Shown here: one piece after another, positions 46,353-55,274 of the stretch
How positions within the stretch are numbered: the first letter of the stretch is position 1
Layout of the letters: each line of letters opens with the position of its first letter
DNA from: Dokdonella sp.
Lineage (GTDB): Bacteria > Pseudomonadota > Gammaproteobacteria > Xanthomonadales > Rhodanobacteraceae
Direction: 5' to 3'
Length of the DNA stretch: 58,469 bases
Assembly (NCBI RefSeq): GCF_019634845.1
Contig: NZ_JAHCAQ010000020.1
Location: forward strand, 1 to 58,469
The notes under the pieces: generated by a model
What the model was told of the DNA's origin: nothing
What the model saw: the letters and a program-made list of their open reading frames with translations, nothing else
Databases searched by the model: none
Position numbers and translations under genes: made by a program

Positions 46353-49172
46353 TCAGCGTTGCATGTTGAAGCGTTGACGCAGGCTGGCAAGCTTGAGCCG
46401 TTGCGGATGGTTGGCTGGCAGTGCGCTTGCCAGCACCGACTCGGCTTGTTCCATGTCTGCGTTGGCACCAGAGCGGTCGCCAGCGGCAAGACGCAGCGTG
46501 GCGCGTGCCAGCAACGCCCCGCCGGCAGCGAAATGCTGCAACTCGCCCAGCTTCTCGCAGTGCGCGATGGCGCGATCAAGCAGCACCATCGCCTCGCCTT
46601 CGCGCCCACGAGCTTGCAACCACAAAGCAACGCTGGCGGCGAATGGCGAAACCTCGTTGCATCGGAGTTTGTCGAATTGCTCCAACGCGACTGCCGTCAG
46701 ACGTTCGGCACGATCCCCGTCGCCCTTCGCGATGGCGATCCGTGCTTCAAGAAAATCCACGCGCCCGGGCATGAGCGCGTGCGCACCCTCCGGGGTTTTC
46801 ATCCAGCCACGGTAGGAATCCACCCACTGCTGCGCCAACGCCGGATCGGCGCGATCCAGCGCGACGCGTGCCAACAACAATTCCGGCTCGCGCCCAACCG
46901 GCGATTCGGGTGCGACACGGCGACTAATGCCCAGTGCCGTTTTGGCGGCGCCTTCCGCACCGCCCAGATCGCCCAGATTACGCAGGACATTGCTGAGGTT
47001 GATCCAGGTGTTGAGTCCGCTGCCGGCCTGATCGACGCCGCTAGCTCGGTCGGCGTCGAGCTTTTCGCGTAGCAGGGGCAACGCTTCGGCGAACCGACCA
47101 CGCTTGATCAGCAGATTGGCGAGATTGTTCTTGGATTGCCCCAATGCAGGATGGTTTTTGCCGTACACCCGCTCAAGGATGGACAGGCTCTCGCGCGACA
47201 CCGTTTCGGATTCCTGCAATTGCGCGCTATGGGTCAGGCACAGCGACAGTGCCGACAAGGCGCCGGCCGTGGCGGCGTGTTCGTTGCCCCAGGCTTGTCG
47301 CGCCATTGCCACCGATTGACGCAGGTGAGGCTCGCCACGCGCGCAGTCGTCGCTACGCCACAACGCCACGCCAAAGCTATTGTGGATCTCGGCGAGCAGC
47401 GATTTCGGTGTGTCGTGACGTGGTTCGACCAGAGCCAGAGCCTGCTCGAAGTCCGCGAGCGCCGGCTCGATGCGGCCGACGAAGGCAAGTGCTTCGCCGC
47501 GAGCGCGCAGGGTTTCCAGCCGACCCAGACCGTCAGGGTCGTGTTGCTGCTGCAAGGCCAGGGCTGCATCGAAGTCGGCGAACGCACGCTCAGGATTTCC
47601 CAGGCGCGACTGCAACTCGCCGCGCCGGCTCAAGGCGCTCGCATACGCTATGTCGTTGCGCGGCGCTTGGCTCTCCAGCAGGGTCACGGCTTCATCCTGC
47701 AGTTCCAGCGCCTGTTTTTCGCGCTGCAGGCCAAGGTAGATGCGGCCGAGCAAGGTCAGCATGTCGGCGCGGATTTCAGGCGATTTCGTACTTGCCGCCA
47801 GCGCCGTGCGGCGACCACTTTCGAGCAAGGTTGCGGTGTCTGGAATCTGGTCGGCCGGCAGGCCTGCACCGCCGGTCTCGAACACTTCAACTACGAAATC
47901 GCGTACCGCCTTGGTTCGCGCCAGCGCGGCGCGTGCACGCTGGGCCTCATTCATGGCGCGGGCGCTTTCAAGCTGCGCCACGCGCGTCTGCCACAGCGCC
48001 ATGCCGAAGCCGATGAGTGTTGTGAGCAGCAGCAACGCGGTGAGGCTGACGCCGCCCCGATGCCGCGCCACGAACTTGCGCGCGCGATACCAGTTTGATG
48101 GCGGATGCGCGCGCAGCGGACGCTGGGCGCGGAAGTTCTCGATGTCTTCCAGCAGTTCGGCAGCATCGCGGTAGCGTCGTGCAGGCTCCTCTTCGCAGCA
48201 TCGCTCGAACACCCAGCGCAGTTCGTGCGAAACGTCGAGGGGCCAGGCTGGCCAGGAGTCACCGGGTTTGCTGGGCGGGGATTGCCCGGCGATGAGTTCA
48301 CGCAGGAGTACGCCAAGCGCAAACACGTCGCTTGCGGGCGTGGGGGTGTCGCCGCTGCGCTGCTCCGGCGCGCCATAGCCCGGCGTGAGCATCAATGCAT
48401 CGGTGCGGTTCGCGGCGTCCTCATCGATGAGGCGCGCGATGCCGAAATCCAGAACTTTCACCTGACCATCCCCATCCACCATCACGTTGGAAGGCTTGAG
48501 GTCCCGATGAACGATCAACTGACGGTGCGCGGCGGCAGCCACCTCGCACAGTTGCGCAAAAAGCTCGAGGCGCACGGCACGACTCGCATTGCGCTGTGCG
48601 CACCAATGATCCAGCGGCTGTCCATTGACGTATTCCATCGCGAGGTACGGCAGGCCGAACTCACCCAGCCCGGCATCGATCAGTCGCGCGACGCCTGCGT
48701 GGCTGAAGCGCGCCAGGATGTCGCGTTCGCGCCGGAAGCGGCGCAGGTCGGCTGCATCCAGGATCGCCTCGCGCAGCAGTTTCACCGCCGCCTGTTGCAC
48801 GAATTCGCCATCGTCGCGTTCACCCAGGTACACCGCACCCTGACCGCCGCTGCCAAGGAGACGCACGAGCTTGAACGACCCGCAATGACTGCCGATGAGA
48901 TCGGGCAGGGCCGCAAAGTCGTCGGCCAGGAGATCACCCAGCTTTTGCAGCGGCGCAGCTTCGAAGGGATCGGTTGAGCTTTCATCCTGCGCCAGCATCA
49001 GCGTCAGCTCCATCCGCATCGCTTCATCCGGGACATGCTGTTCAATGAATGCAAGGCGCTCGCCTTCCGGCAGATCAACACACTCATCGAACAGCATCCG
49101 CAATTGGGCGTAGTTCGCAGCGTGGCCTGTGTGTTGACGTGTGGAAAAGGCATCACCGCTATTCGAAGCCAT
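46353..49172 (-). CDS. Membrane Ser/Thr protein kinase with TPR domain
   Basis: A 939-residue Hanks-type kinase. The kinase domain (residues about 97-350) has the loop LLGSGGQGAVYLG, Lys131 (AAVKLL), HRDLKPSNVMVD with Asp224, DFGIARL and the activation segment TPGYGAPEQ, so it looks active. One transmembrane helix (about 376-395) separates it from a long periplasmic TPR array (AEIHNSFGVALWRSDD, NNLANLLIKRGRFAEALPLL). The TPR part may sense an envelope signal. The start at 49172 has a GGAG site and overlaps the beta-helix stop by 14 nt. It is the likely partner and activator of the ECF sigma factor encoded at 50951-51460. Confidence 0.9.
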   Translation of the reverse strand: MASNSGDAFSTRQHTGHAANYAQLRMLFDECVDLPEGERLAFIEQHVPDEAMRMELTLMLAQDESSTDPFEAAPLQKLGDLLADDFAALPDLIGSHCGSFKLVRLLGSGGQGAVYLGERDDGEFVQQAAVKLLREAILDAADLRRFRRERDILARFSHAGVARLIDAGLGEFGLPYLAMEYVNGQPLDHWCAQRNASRAVRLELFAQLCEVAAAAHRQLIVHRDLKPSNVMVDGDGQVKVLDFGIARLIDEDAANRTDALMLTPGYGAPEQRSGDTPTPASDVFALGVLLRELIAGQSPPSKPGDSWPAWPLDVSHELRWVFERCCEEEPARRYRDAAELLEDIENFRAQRPLRAHPPSNWYRARKFVARHRGGVSLTALLLLTTLIGFGMALWQTRVAQLESARAMNEAQRARAALARTKAVRDFVVEVFETGGAGLPADQIPDTATLLESGRRTALAASTKSPEIRADMLTLLGRIYLGLQREKQALELQDEAVTLLESQAPRNDIAYASALSRRGELQSRLGNPERAFADFDAALALQQQHDPDGLGRLETLRARGEALAFVGRIEPALADFEQALALVEPRHDTPKSLLAEIHNSFGVALWRSDDCARGEPHLRQSVAMARQAWGNEHAATAGALSALSLCLTHSAQLQESETVSRESLSILERVYGKNHPALGQSKNNLANLLIKRGRFAEALPLLREKLDADRASGVDQAGSGLNTWINLSNVLRNLGDLGGAEGAAKTALGISRRVAPESPVGREPELLLARVALDRADPALAQQWVDSYRGWMKTPEGAHALMPGRVDFLEARIAIAKGDGDRAERLTAVALEQFDKLRCNEVSPFAASVALWLQARGREGEAMVLLDRAIAHCEKLGELQHFAAGGALLARATLRLAAGDRSGANADMEQAESVLASALPANHPQRLKLASLRQRFNMQR

Positions 49173-50871
49173 TGGCAAAAATCTCCGAAGGAGGCAGCTG
49201 CAGCTCGAACGCACCCAGATCGTACGGTCCATCCAAGTCGGGAACGTCGGGCAAGTCTATGCCGCGTGGCTGGGCGCTGGCATCGGTTTCCCGTTCCACG
49301 ATGTCCGCGCAGGCATCCACGGCGGGGCTGATGGATTGCAGGGTGAAGTCGCCTGCGCCGGGATTGACAAAGGCCGGGTCGCCCACGCGCACCTCGCCGC
49401 TCATGGGAAACACCTCATGCGCAAGCACGCAGGCCGCCGAGACGGTCGAGGCTGCATCCTTGAACAGTACCGAATAACCGGGCTGATGGAGAATGGAATA
49501 AAGCAGGCTGGCGCTGCTGCCCCCATCCATCCGCATCAGTGAACTGCCGCCAATGCTGGCAGCCAGGGTGAGGCCGTTGGCGAAGAAATGCGAGCCGGAA
49601 CCCAGGAAGACCGTACCAAGATTGCCTCGGTCATACGAATCTGCAATCAGCACCGAGTCCAGTTCCACCCGCTCCGCCGCATTGCCATACACGGCCGCGC
49701 CGACCTGTGCGGCATTGCCTTTGGCCTGGGTTCCTAGCAGCAGCACCTTGGCACCGAATGTCGCGCAGATGCCGCCGCCCTGCGTGGCATCGTTTTCGTC
49801 GAGCCGCGAGCAGGCTTCCGTCGGCGAGCAGACGGGCGCGGGGAGATCACCGAACATCGTGATGGCCGCTCCGCTGTCGGCGTAGATGCCTCCACCACAG
49901 CCGACCGTGTTGCCATCGCTGTCGGCGCGATTGCCGTGCACCTTCGTCGCGAACAGGTACACCTGTGCCGTACCGCCATAGGCCGCGATGCCGCCGCCAT
50001 CGGCCGACGCCTGATTGTCGGCGATGGTGTAACCCGGATCCACGGACAGAAATCCATCGTTGTCCACGAAAACGCCGCCGCCCACAACGGCCTGATTGCG
50101 TTCCAGCCCTGGCGCCGGCGGCAAGACGGTGCCCGTGCTCACGTTCAGCTGTGCCTGTCCCGAACCGGCGACGTAGAGTCCACCGCCGGAATTGGCCTGG
50201 TTGTCGGCAATCGCGACCGCATTGCTACCGAACAGCGCCTGGGCGTTGCCGCCAACGAACACGCCGCCGCCTGCGCCAGTCGGCGCACGGTTCTGATCGA
50301 TGACGCTGATGCGATTCGCGCTCGCGCCCACGCGCAACAGCGCCGGATGGGTCGAGTCGTGCCCGAACACGGAAATTCCGCCGCCCTGGGCGGCCTGATT
50401 CTGGCGGACTCGCACCCCCGCCAACTCGACCTGCACATGGCCCTGCACCCGCATTCCGCCACCCGTGGAGTCGTGGCTGCCGCCGAAGGCGAGCACCAGA
50501 TTGCTGAGCTTCACCACGCGGGGCGGGTCGGTGGAGAAGTTCTGTACCACCAGGACCGGCAATCCGCCGTTGCCCGCACCCAGGATTTCCGTGGGTGGCG
50601 CGTTCGGCGCCGGGGCGCTGCAATTGGCAAAGCCGCCTTCGATGGAAAGGCTCACGCCATCGGCCACCAAGGCCTGTCCGGTGTAGCTGGCATTGTTCGC
50701 CACGATGATGGTGTGGATAGCCGTGTCGCCCAATGCCTTGGCGGCATCGATCGCGGCCTGGATGGTGGTGTGGGTACAGGCGGCATCGTTGCCGACGCTG
50801 AACGCGTGGGCGGCGGCGCTGGCGAAAAGGCAGATGGCGCAGGCGAAAGCGCGCCGGGTGGAGAAGAACAT
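49159..50871 (-). CDS. Exported beta-helix (Pmp-like repeat) protein with C-terminal EIFANGFE tag
   Basis: A 570-residue exported protein with signal peptide MFFSTRRAFACAICLFASAAAHA. ACTHTTIQAAIDAAKALG begins a right-handed beta-helix with GGG turns (DSTGGGMRVQG, AAQGGGISVFG, GAGGGVFVGG, ATQGGGICATFG). It ends PPSEIFANGFE exactly at the C-terminus. It shares the CTH-x-T-x-QAAI-AA start and an ILHQPGYSVLF segment with the 697-residue protein, so they are paralogues. A strong AGGAGG site lies 8 nt before the ATG. Between sigma factor and kinase in one unit. Confidence 0.82.
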   Translation of the reverse strand: MFFSTRRAFACAICLFASAAAHAFSVGNDAACTHTTIQAAIDAAKALGDTAIHTIIVANNASYTGQALVADGVSLSIEGGFANCSAPAPNAPPTEILGAGNGGLPVLVVQNFSTDPPRVVKLSNLVLAFGGSHDSTGGGMRVQGHVQVELAGVRVRQNQAAQGGGISVFGHDSTHPALLRVGASANRISVIDQNRAPTGAGGGVFVGGNAQALFGSNAVAIADNQANSGGGLYVAGSGQAQLNVSTGTVLPPAPGLERNQAVVGGGVFVDNDGFLSVDPGYTIADNQASADGGGIAAYGGTAQVYLFATKVHGNRADSDGNTVGCGGGIYADSGAAITMFGDLPAPVCSPTEACSRLDENDATQGGGICATFGAKVLLLGTQAKGNAAQVGAAVYGNAAERVELDSVLIADSYDRGNLGTVFLGSGSHFFANGLTLAASIGGSSLMRMDGGSSASLLYSILHQPGYSVLFKDAASTVSAACVLAHEVFPMSGEVRVGDPAFVNPGAGDFTLQSISPAVDACADIVERETDASAQPRGIDLPDVPDLDGPYDLGAFELQLPPSEIFANGFE

Positions 50872-50950
50872 GCTTGCAACCTCCTGGATGGGGTTGCAGG
50901 GTTTGACGAGGAACCGTGAGCAGACCCGACATGGGCGCGGAAAGATGGCG

Positions 50951-51460
50951 TCAGTCGCTCTCCAGTTCCCGCTTCAGCCACGCTTTCGCCGCACGCCAGT
51001 CGCGCTGCACGGTGCGATCGGAAAGTGACAACTGCCGTGCGATATCAACGAGTTCCATTCCCGCAAAATAGTGCAACTCGACCACGCGCGCCGCGCGCGG
51101 ATCGACTTTCGCCAGCGCAGCGAGGGCCTCGTCCAGATCGAGCGTGCGCTGGGTTTCGCGCGCCAGCGCCTCATCCATCGCCGATTCGAATTCGTCGCGC
51201 TGCCAATCCCCGCCATGTTTCGGGCGGGCGCGCTTGCGAGCCTCGTCCACCAGCAGGTTGCGCATCGCCCGCGCCGCATAGGCATGGAAATCGCGCGGCG
51301 CGGCGTGGCCATGCTGACGCAGGTTCAGATACGTCTCATGCACCAAGGCAGTGGTGTTGAGCGTGGGCGAGGCCCCGTTGCGTCGACGCTCGCGGTGGGC
51401 GAGCGTGCGCAGCTGCTCATAGAGGCTGCGGTACAGGGCTTGGTCGGAAAGTTCATCCAT
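50951..51460 (-). CDS. ECF43-like RNA polymerase sigma factor (TIGR02999-type)
   Basis: A 169-residue ECF sigma factor. The sigma-2 region has ASPTLNTTALVHETYLNLRQ and FHAYAARAMRNLLVDEARKR; sigma-4 has RVVELHYFAGMELVDIARQL and a helix-turn-helix SDRTVQRDWRAAKAWL. Where ordinary ECF sigmas have an acidic DAEDLVQE helix, this one has NTTALVHE with Thr36, Thr37 and Thr43. That is typical of ECF43 factors that need phosphorylation by a Ser/Thr kinase. No anti-sigma gene is nearby, but a kinase gene is in the same unit. Start at 51460, MDELSDQALYRSL. Confidence 0.88.
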   Translation of the reverse strand: MDELSDQALYRSLYEQLRTLAHRERRRNGASPTLNTTALVHETYLNLRQHGHAAPRDFHAYAARAMRNLLVDEARKRARPKHGGDWQRDEFESAMDEALARETQRTLDLDEALAALAKVDPRAARVVELHYFAGMELVDIARQLSLSDRTVQRDWRAAKAWLKRELESD

Positions 51461-51574
51461 GGCCGCAGTATCGCCGCAAACCACGTCTGCAGGCGAAACA
51501 TCGGCCTCGCCGCCAACCGTCGTGCGCTGACCCGCGACTGACACGCCCACGATCTCACCGCAGGAGCGGGTGCG

Positions 51575-51844
51575 TTAGCCGATGGCGAACACCGACAGCG
51601 CCGCGGCGAGCAGCCAGATCGCGTCGACGGGCTCGCCGCGCCGCAAGGCGACGACGCCGAGGCAGATCGCGCCGGCGACCGCGACCGCGGCCCAGACGAG
51701 TTTCGAGACGGGGCCGGGCGGATGGCCGGCAACGGCGGAATTCAGGGACGGGCTCCAACGGCGGATGGGCCAATGAAGCGTGTGCCATCGATTCGGGTCG
51801 GTTGATGCGCGAACGGATACGACTTTGATCAAAGCGCCGCGCAT
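51575..51844 (-). pseudogene. cstA: 5' remnant of cstA (carbon starvation protein)
   Basis: The last 45 codons of this 89-codon frame (KLVWAAVAVAGAICLGVVAL, RRGEPVDAIWLLAAALSVF) match the first transmembrane helix and loop of CstA peptide/pyruvate transporters (L-V-W...G...LG-ALxRGExxNALW). CstA is about 700 residues; here the frame stops after FAIG and nothing further matches, so only the 5' end remains. The N-terminal 44 codons before it are not conserved. Confidence 0.6.
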
Positions 51845-51926
51845 GCGCTGGCGGCAAGGAGGCCGTCCATGGCCGCGTTGTTATTCCGTGGGGTGGCGCA
51901 GGAGTTTCTTGCGGCCGTGGCCGCGA

Positions 51927-53525
51927 TCAATCGCCGCCGCCGCCGCCGAACGCGTCGGCGAAGATGCTGTCGGTGGCCTTGAGGTGGATGAGCGTGGCGT
52001 CGAAGTCGGTGCCCGAATACAGGCGCGTGCCGACCACGGCGATCACTTCCTCGCCGGTACCGTCCACGCCGCCGATCCATTGGCCGGTATGGCCCATCCA
52101 CATGCCGAACGGGCGCGACCAGCGCGTCACGCCGGCACCGCCGGCGTAGTCCACGTCCAGCGCCGCGTGCACGCGGTTGCCGTCGGCGCTGTATTGCTCC
52201 ATGCGCGTGATTACGTTGGTCGGCGGCATGCTGCCGTTGTTCTTCGAGCGCATCGCGACGACCAGGTCGCGGTTCTGCGCGCGCTCGGCAAGCGCGACGG
52301 GTTGCGAATCGGGTTTGTAGAATTCGTCGATGTTGTGTTCGACCATGCAGCCGTATGGGCCGCGGTTCGAGTTGCCCTTGCAGAAGTTCGCGTCGAAGCC
52401 ACCGTTGCTGTTGACGCGGCCCATGATCATCGGCCTGAGATTGGCGTCGTCCGTTTCCGACCAGCCGGCGAAGGCGACCTTGCCGTTGCGCAGCGGCGCC
52501 AGCGCGGTGATGGCATCCTTCTTGTAGCCGGTGTTGTCGTTCTCGTAGTAGAAGGCGCGCCAGTCCCAGTCCGGGGAGACGACGCCAGTGGCTGGCGCGA
52601 GGCCGAGAATGAAGCCGTCGTGATCGCCGGCCACATCGCGCTTCATCTGTCCGCCTACGTACAGGTGCGGGGTGCCGGCGTAGCCGTAGGGCGTGACGGC
52701 CAGCGCGTTCACCTTCACTTCCGCGCCGCTGGCCGGCGCCCAGGCGGGCAGGCCAAAGTAGTAGCCATCGCCGTTGAACTGAGGGATGAGCGCGCCGCTG
52801 CCGGCGCTGATGCGCGCGACGCCTACTTCCTGGCCGCGCGTGGTGTTCATGATGCGCGCGGCGACGAACAGGCCGTAGCGGGCGTCGTAGATCAGGCGCT
52901 GGCCATAGGCGGCGGTGCGCGGACCGCTCGCGCTGACGCCCCAGGTGAGCAAGCCGGCGAAGCCCGTGAAACAGCTGTTGCCGGTCGGCGTGCTCAGGTC
53001 GATGCAGGCCACGCGCGTGGCCGCGCCCGCAGACATGTTGCTGAGGATGAAGGCATAAGGCCTGCTGACGATCACGTCGACGATTTCGCCCTGCGCCCCG
53101 CCGTAGATCCAGCCGTTGGTGCCGAACGTGGTGTCGGTGATGCCGCCGAGGTCCACGCGCGTGATCCACACGCGCCACGCATCGCCAGCAGTGTTTTTCT
53201 GCTTGCCGACGACGTAGTAGCCCTTGTGCACATTGGTCGTGACCGGCGGCGGGCCGGGCAGGGTGCCCACGCCGTCCCACGGGAACACGCCCACGCCGTC
53301 CTCGGTGTTGGACCAGCCGTCCTGATTCGGCGCCCACAGCGCTCGCATGCCAGTGGCGCTGAAGTTCGTATCAAGCGTGAGGTCGCTCGGCGTCGGCGAG
53401 CCGTCGGGCGCGAGGTTCAGTTGCAACGGCTGCGTGGCGTCGGTGGCGCGCTTGGCGAAGTCGTCGGCGGCGTGGGCGCTGCCGATGGCGAGGGCGGCGA
53501 AGGCGAAGGCGAAGGTTTTGAGCAT
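51927..53525 (-). CDS. Exported delta-60-repeat-like protein with C-terminal IFADAF tag (tandem copy A)
   Basis: A 532-residue exported protein with signal peptide MLKTFAFAFAALAIGSAHA. It has repeated units of the form D-x-x-F-G-x-G-G/W followed by value strings (TDTTFGTNGWIYGG, NGKVAFAGWSETDD, DANFCKGN), the pattern of delta-60/DUF5122 beta-propeller-like repeats. The C-terminus is TDSIFADAFGGGGGD. It is a tandem paralogue of the next gene (same APDGS.PSDL start of the mature part, same ..GYKKDAITAL segment). Function unknown; probably a surface or secreted beta-propeller. Confidence 0.82.
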   Translation of the reverse strand: MLKTFAFAFAALAIGSAHAADDFAKRATDATQPLQLNLAPDGSPTPSDLTLDTNFSATGMRALWAPNQDGWSNTEDGVGVFPWDGVGTLPGPPPVTTNVHKGYYVVGKQKNTAGDAWRVWITRVDLGGITDTTFGTNGWIYGGAQGEIVDVIVSRPYAFILSNMSAGAATRVACIDLSTPTGNSCFTGFAGLLTWGVSASGPRTAAYGQRLIYDARYGLFVAARIMNTTRGQEVGVARISAGSGALIPQFNGDGYYFGLPAWAPASGAEVKVNALAVTPYGYAGTPHLYVGGQMKRDVAGDHDGFILGLAPATGVVSPDWDWRAFYYENDNTGYKKDAITALAPLRNGKVAFAGWSETDDANLRPMIMGRVNSNGGFDANFCKGNSNRGPYGCMVEHNIDEFYKPDSQPVALAERAQNRDLVVAMRSKNNGSMPPTNVITRMEQYSADGNRVHAALDVDYAGGAGVTRWSRPFGMWMGHTGQWIGGVDGTGEEVIAVVGTRLYSGTDFDATLIHLKATDSIFADAFGGGGGD

Positions 53526-53621
53526 GGCGTGAGTTCTCCGTTCAGGGGCCGTGGCGCCTGAGCGCCACGGTCGGAAGAGAAAAGCGCAAGTCGGCGCGCC
53601 GACCTGACATCGCGCGTCGGC

Positions 53622-55274
53622 TCAGTCGCCGTGGGCACCGCCGAAGGTGTCGGCAAAAATGCTGTCGTTTTCGAGCAGGTGACTCAGAGTCACGTCGAAG
53701 TTGCGCAGGATGTCGACGATGGCCCACTTGCGTGTGCCGGCCACGACGAGGTTGCGCTTGGCGTTGGGGATGGTGTCGAACACCATCGGCGTGGTGTCTA
53801 GCGCGATGCCGGCCGGGCGTGACCACCAGGCTTGCCCGCTCGATGCGGGGAAGTCGATGACTTGCTGCGCGTGCAGCACATTGCCGCTCGCGCCGTACTG
53901 AAGCACAAATTGTGCGGGATGGTAATCGCCGGAGGTCTGGTTGCGTTTCAGCGCGACCACCAGATCGCCATTGTCTGGACGCTCGAGGATCGCCGTCGGC
54001 TCATCGACTGGGCTGCCGGTCGCATCGTTGCGGCGACACACGCCCTTGTTGTCGCAAAAGCCAAGATCCTTGCTGCCATCCGTATTGAGCCGTCCGAGGA
54101 TCATGCGCTGGTCGGGCGCAATGAGGCCATCGGACCAGCCGGCGAGTGCGAGCTTGCCGTTGCGCTGCACGGTGATCGCGGTGACTGCATCCTTGCGGTA
54201 GCCGGGATTGTCCAGCTCGTAGGTGATGTACTGCCAGGAACCGAAGGCGGTGATGCCATTGCCGGTGGTCGGATCGAGTGCGAGCACATAGCCGTTGTAG
54301 TCGACGCCATCGCTGCTGATTTTCACGTTGCCGGCCAGGTACAGCCGCGAGCCGCCCGGAGCCGTTGCCGGCGCCAATGCCATGCTGAACACATTGACAT
54401 CGCTGCCGGTCTGGGCGCCAGCCGGCGGCATGTAGACGCGTTGGCCATTGGGTCCGAACGCAGTCACGCGTTCTCCGGTGGTGGCGTTGAGCTTGACGAC
54501 CGCGATGCGCCAGCCGTTGGCACTGTCGGCAAAGCCGGCTACGTACAGATAGGGCGGCGTCGAGCCGCTGCCCGGCTCGAAGATCACGCGTTGCGCGACA
54601 TCGCGGTTGGAGCCGCCGAGGTTGAACGCGATGCTGGTGAGACTGCCGACGCCGTCGCAGGGATTGCCGGTGGTGATGTTGCGGCAGCGCACGGCAAAGT
54701 CTTCGGCGTTGCTGCCCAGAGCCCACGAGCCGACGAAATACATGCTGCCGGTCGCCGCGTCGAAAGCGGCATCGTTGATCGAGGTGATCGGCGGTGTCGT
54801 GATCGCCTGCCAGCCGCCGGCGCCGAACGTGGTGTCCAGCGTGCCATCGAGTTTGACCTTGCCGATCAGCGCGTCGTAGAGGCCGGTGTCGTAATGCTTG
54901 CGCCTGCCCGCGACGTAGTAGCCGCGCTCTTTCACGTAGAAGATCGGAAAGGTGCCACCCGTGACGTCCAGGGTCTTGAACGGAAACACGCGCAAGCCGC
55001 CTTGTTCGTAGTCGTTGGTGGTGTCCGGCGAGAACGCGGCCATGCCGCTGTTGCCGAAGGCCGGATTGAAGTTGAGGTCGCTCGGCAGCACGCTGCCGTC
55101 TGGCGCCAGCGGTTCGTCATGGTGCGTGGTGGCGTCGATCGCTTCCTTCCAGTCGGTAGCGCAGGCGCTGCCAGCAGCGCCTGCGAGCAGGGCGAGCGAC
55201 ACGCATGCGCGGCTCATGAGTGCGCGCGCGTGGCGGTTGGATCGGGACGGACGGGACATCGTTGCTTGTGGCAT
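53622..55274 (-). CDS. Exported delta-60-repeat-like protein with C-terminal IFADTF tag (tandem copy B)
   Basis: A 550-residue exported protein with a signal peptide ending near VSLALLAGAAGSACA. Repeat units include LDTTFGAGGWQAI, NGKLALAGWSDGLI, DLGFCDNKG. It shares EPLAPDGSVLPSDLNFNPAF and NPGYRKDAVTAITV with copy A and ends NDSIFADTFGGAHGD. The ATG at 55274 has a GAGG site 6 nt upstream; ATGs at 55259 and 55217 are alternatives. Copy A follows after 96 nt, so both are probably one transcript. Confidence 0.8.
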   Translation of the reverse strand: MPQATMSRPSRSNRHARALMSRACVSLALLAGAAGSACATDWKEAIDATTHHDEPLAPDGSVLPSDLNFNPAFGNSGMAAFSPDTTNDYEQGGLRVFPFKTLDVTGGTFPIFYVKERGYYVAGRRKHYDTGLYDALIGKVKLDGTLDTTFGAGGWQAITTPPITSINDAAFDAATGSMYFVGSWALGSNAEDFAVRCRNITTGNPCDGVGSLTSIAFNLGGSNRDVAQRVIFEPGSGSTPPYLYVAGFADSANGWRIAVVKLNATTGERVTAFGPNGQRVYMPPAGAQTGSDVNVFSMALAPATAPGGSRLYLAGNVKISSDGVDYNGYVLALDPTTGNGITAFGSWQYITYELDNPGYRKDAVTAITVQRNGKLALAGWSDGLIAPDQRMILGRLNTDGSKDLGFCDNKGVCRRNDATGSPVDEPTAILERPDNGDLVVALKRNQTSGDYHPAQFVLQYGASGNVLHAQQVIDFPASSGQAWWSRPAGIALDTTPMVFDTIPNAKRNLVVAGTRKWAIVDILRNFDVTLSHLLENDSIFADTFGGAHGD

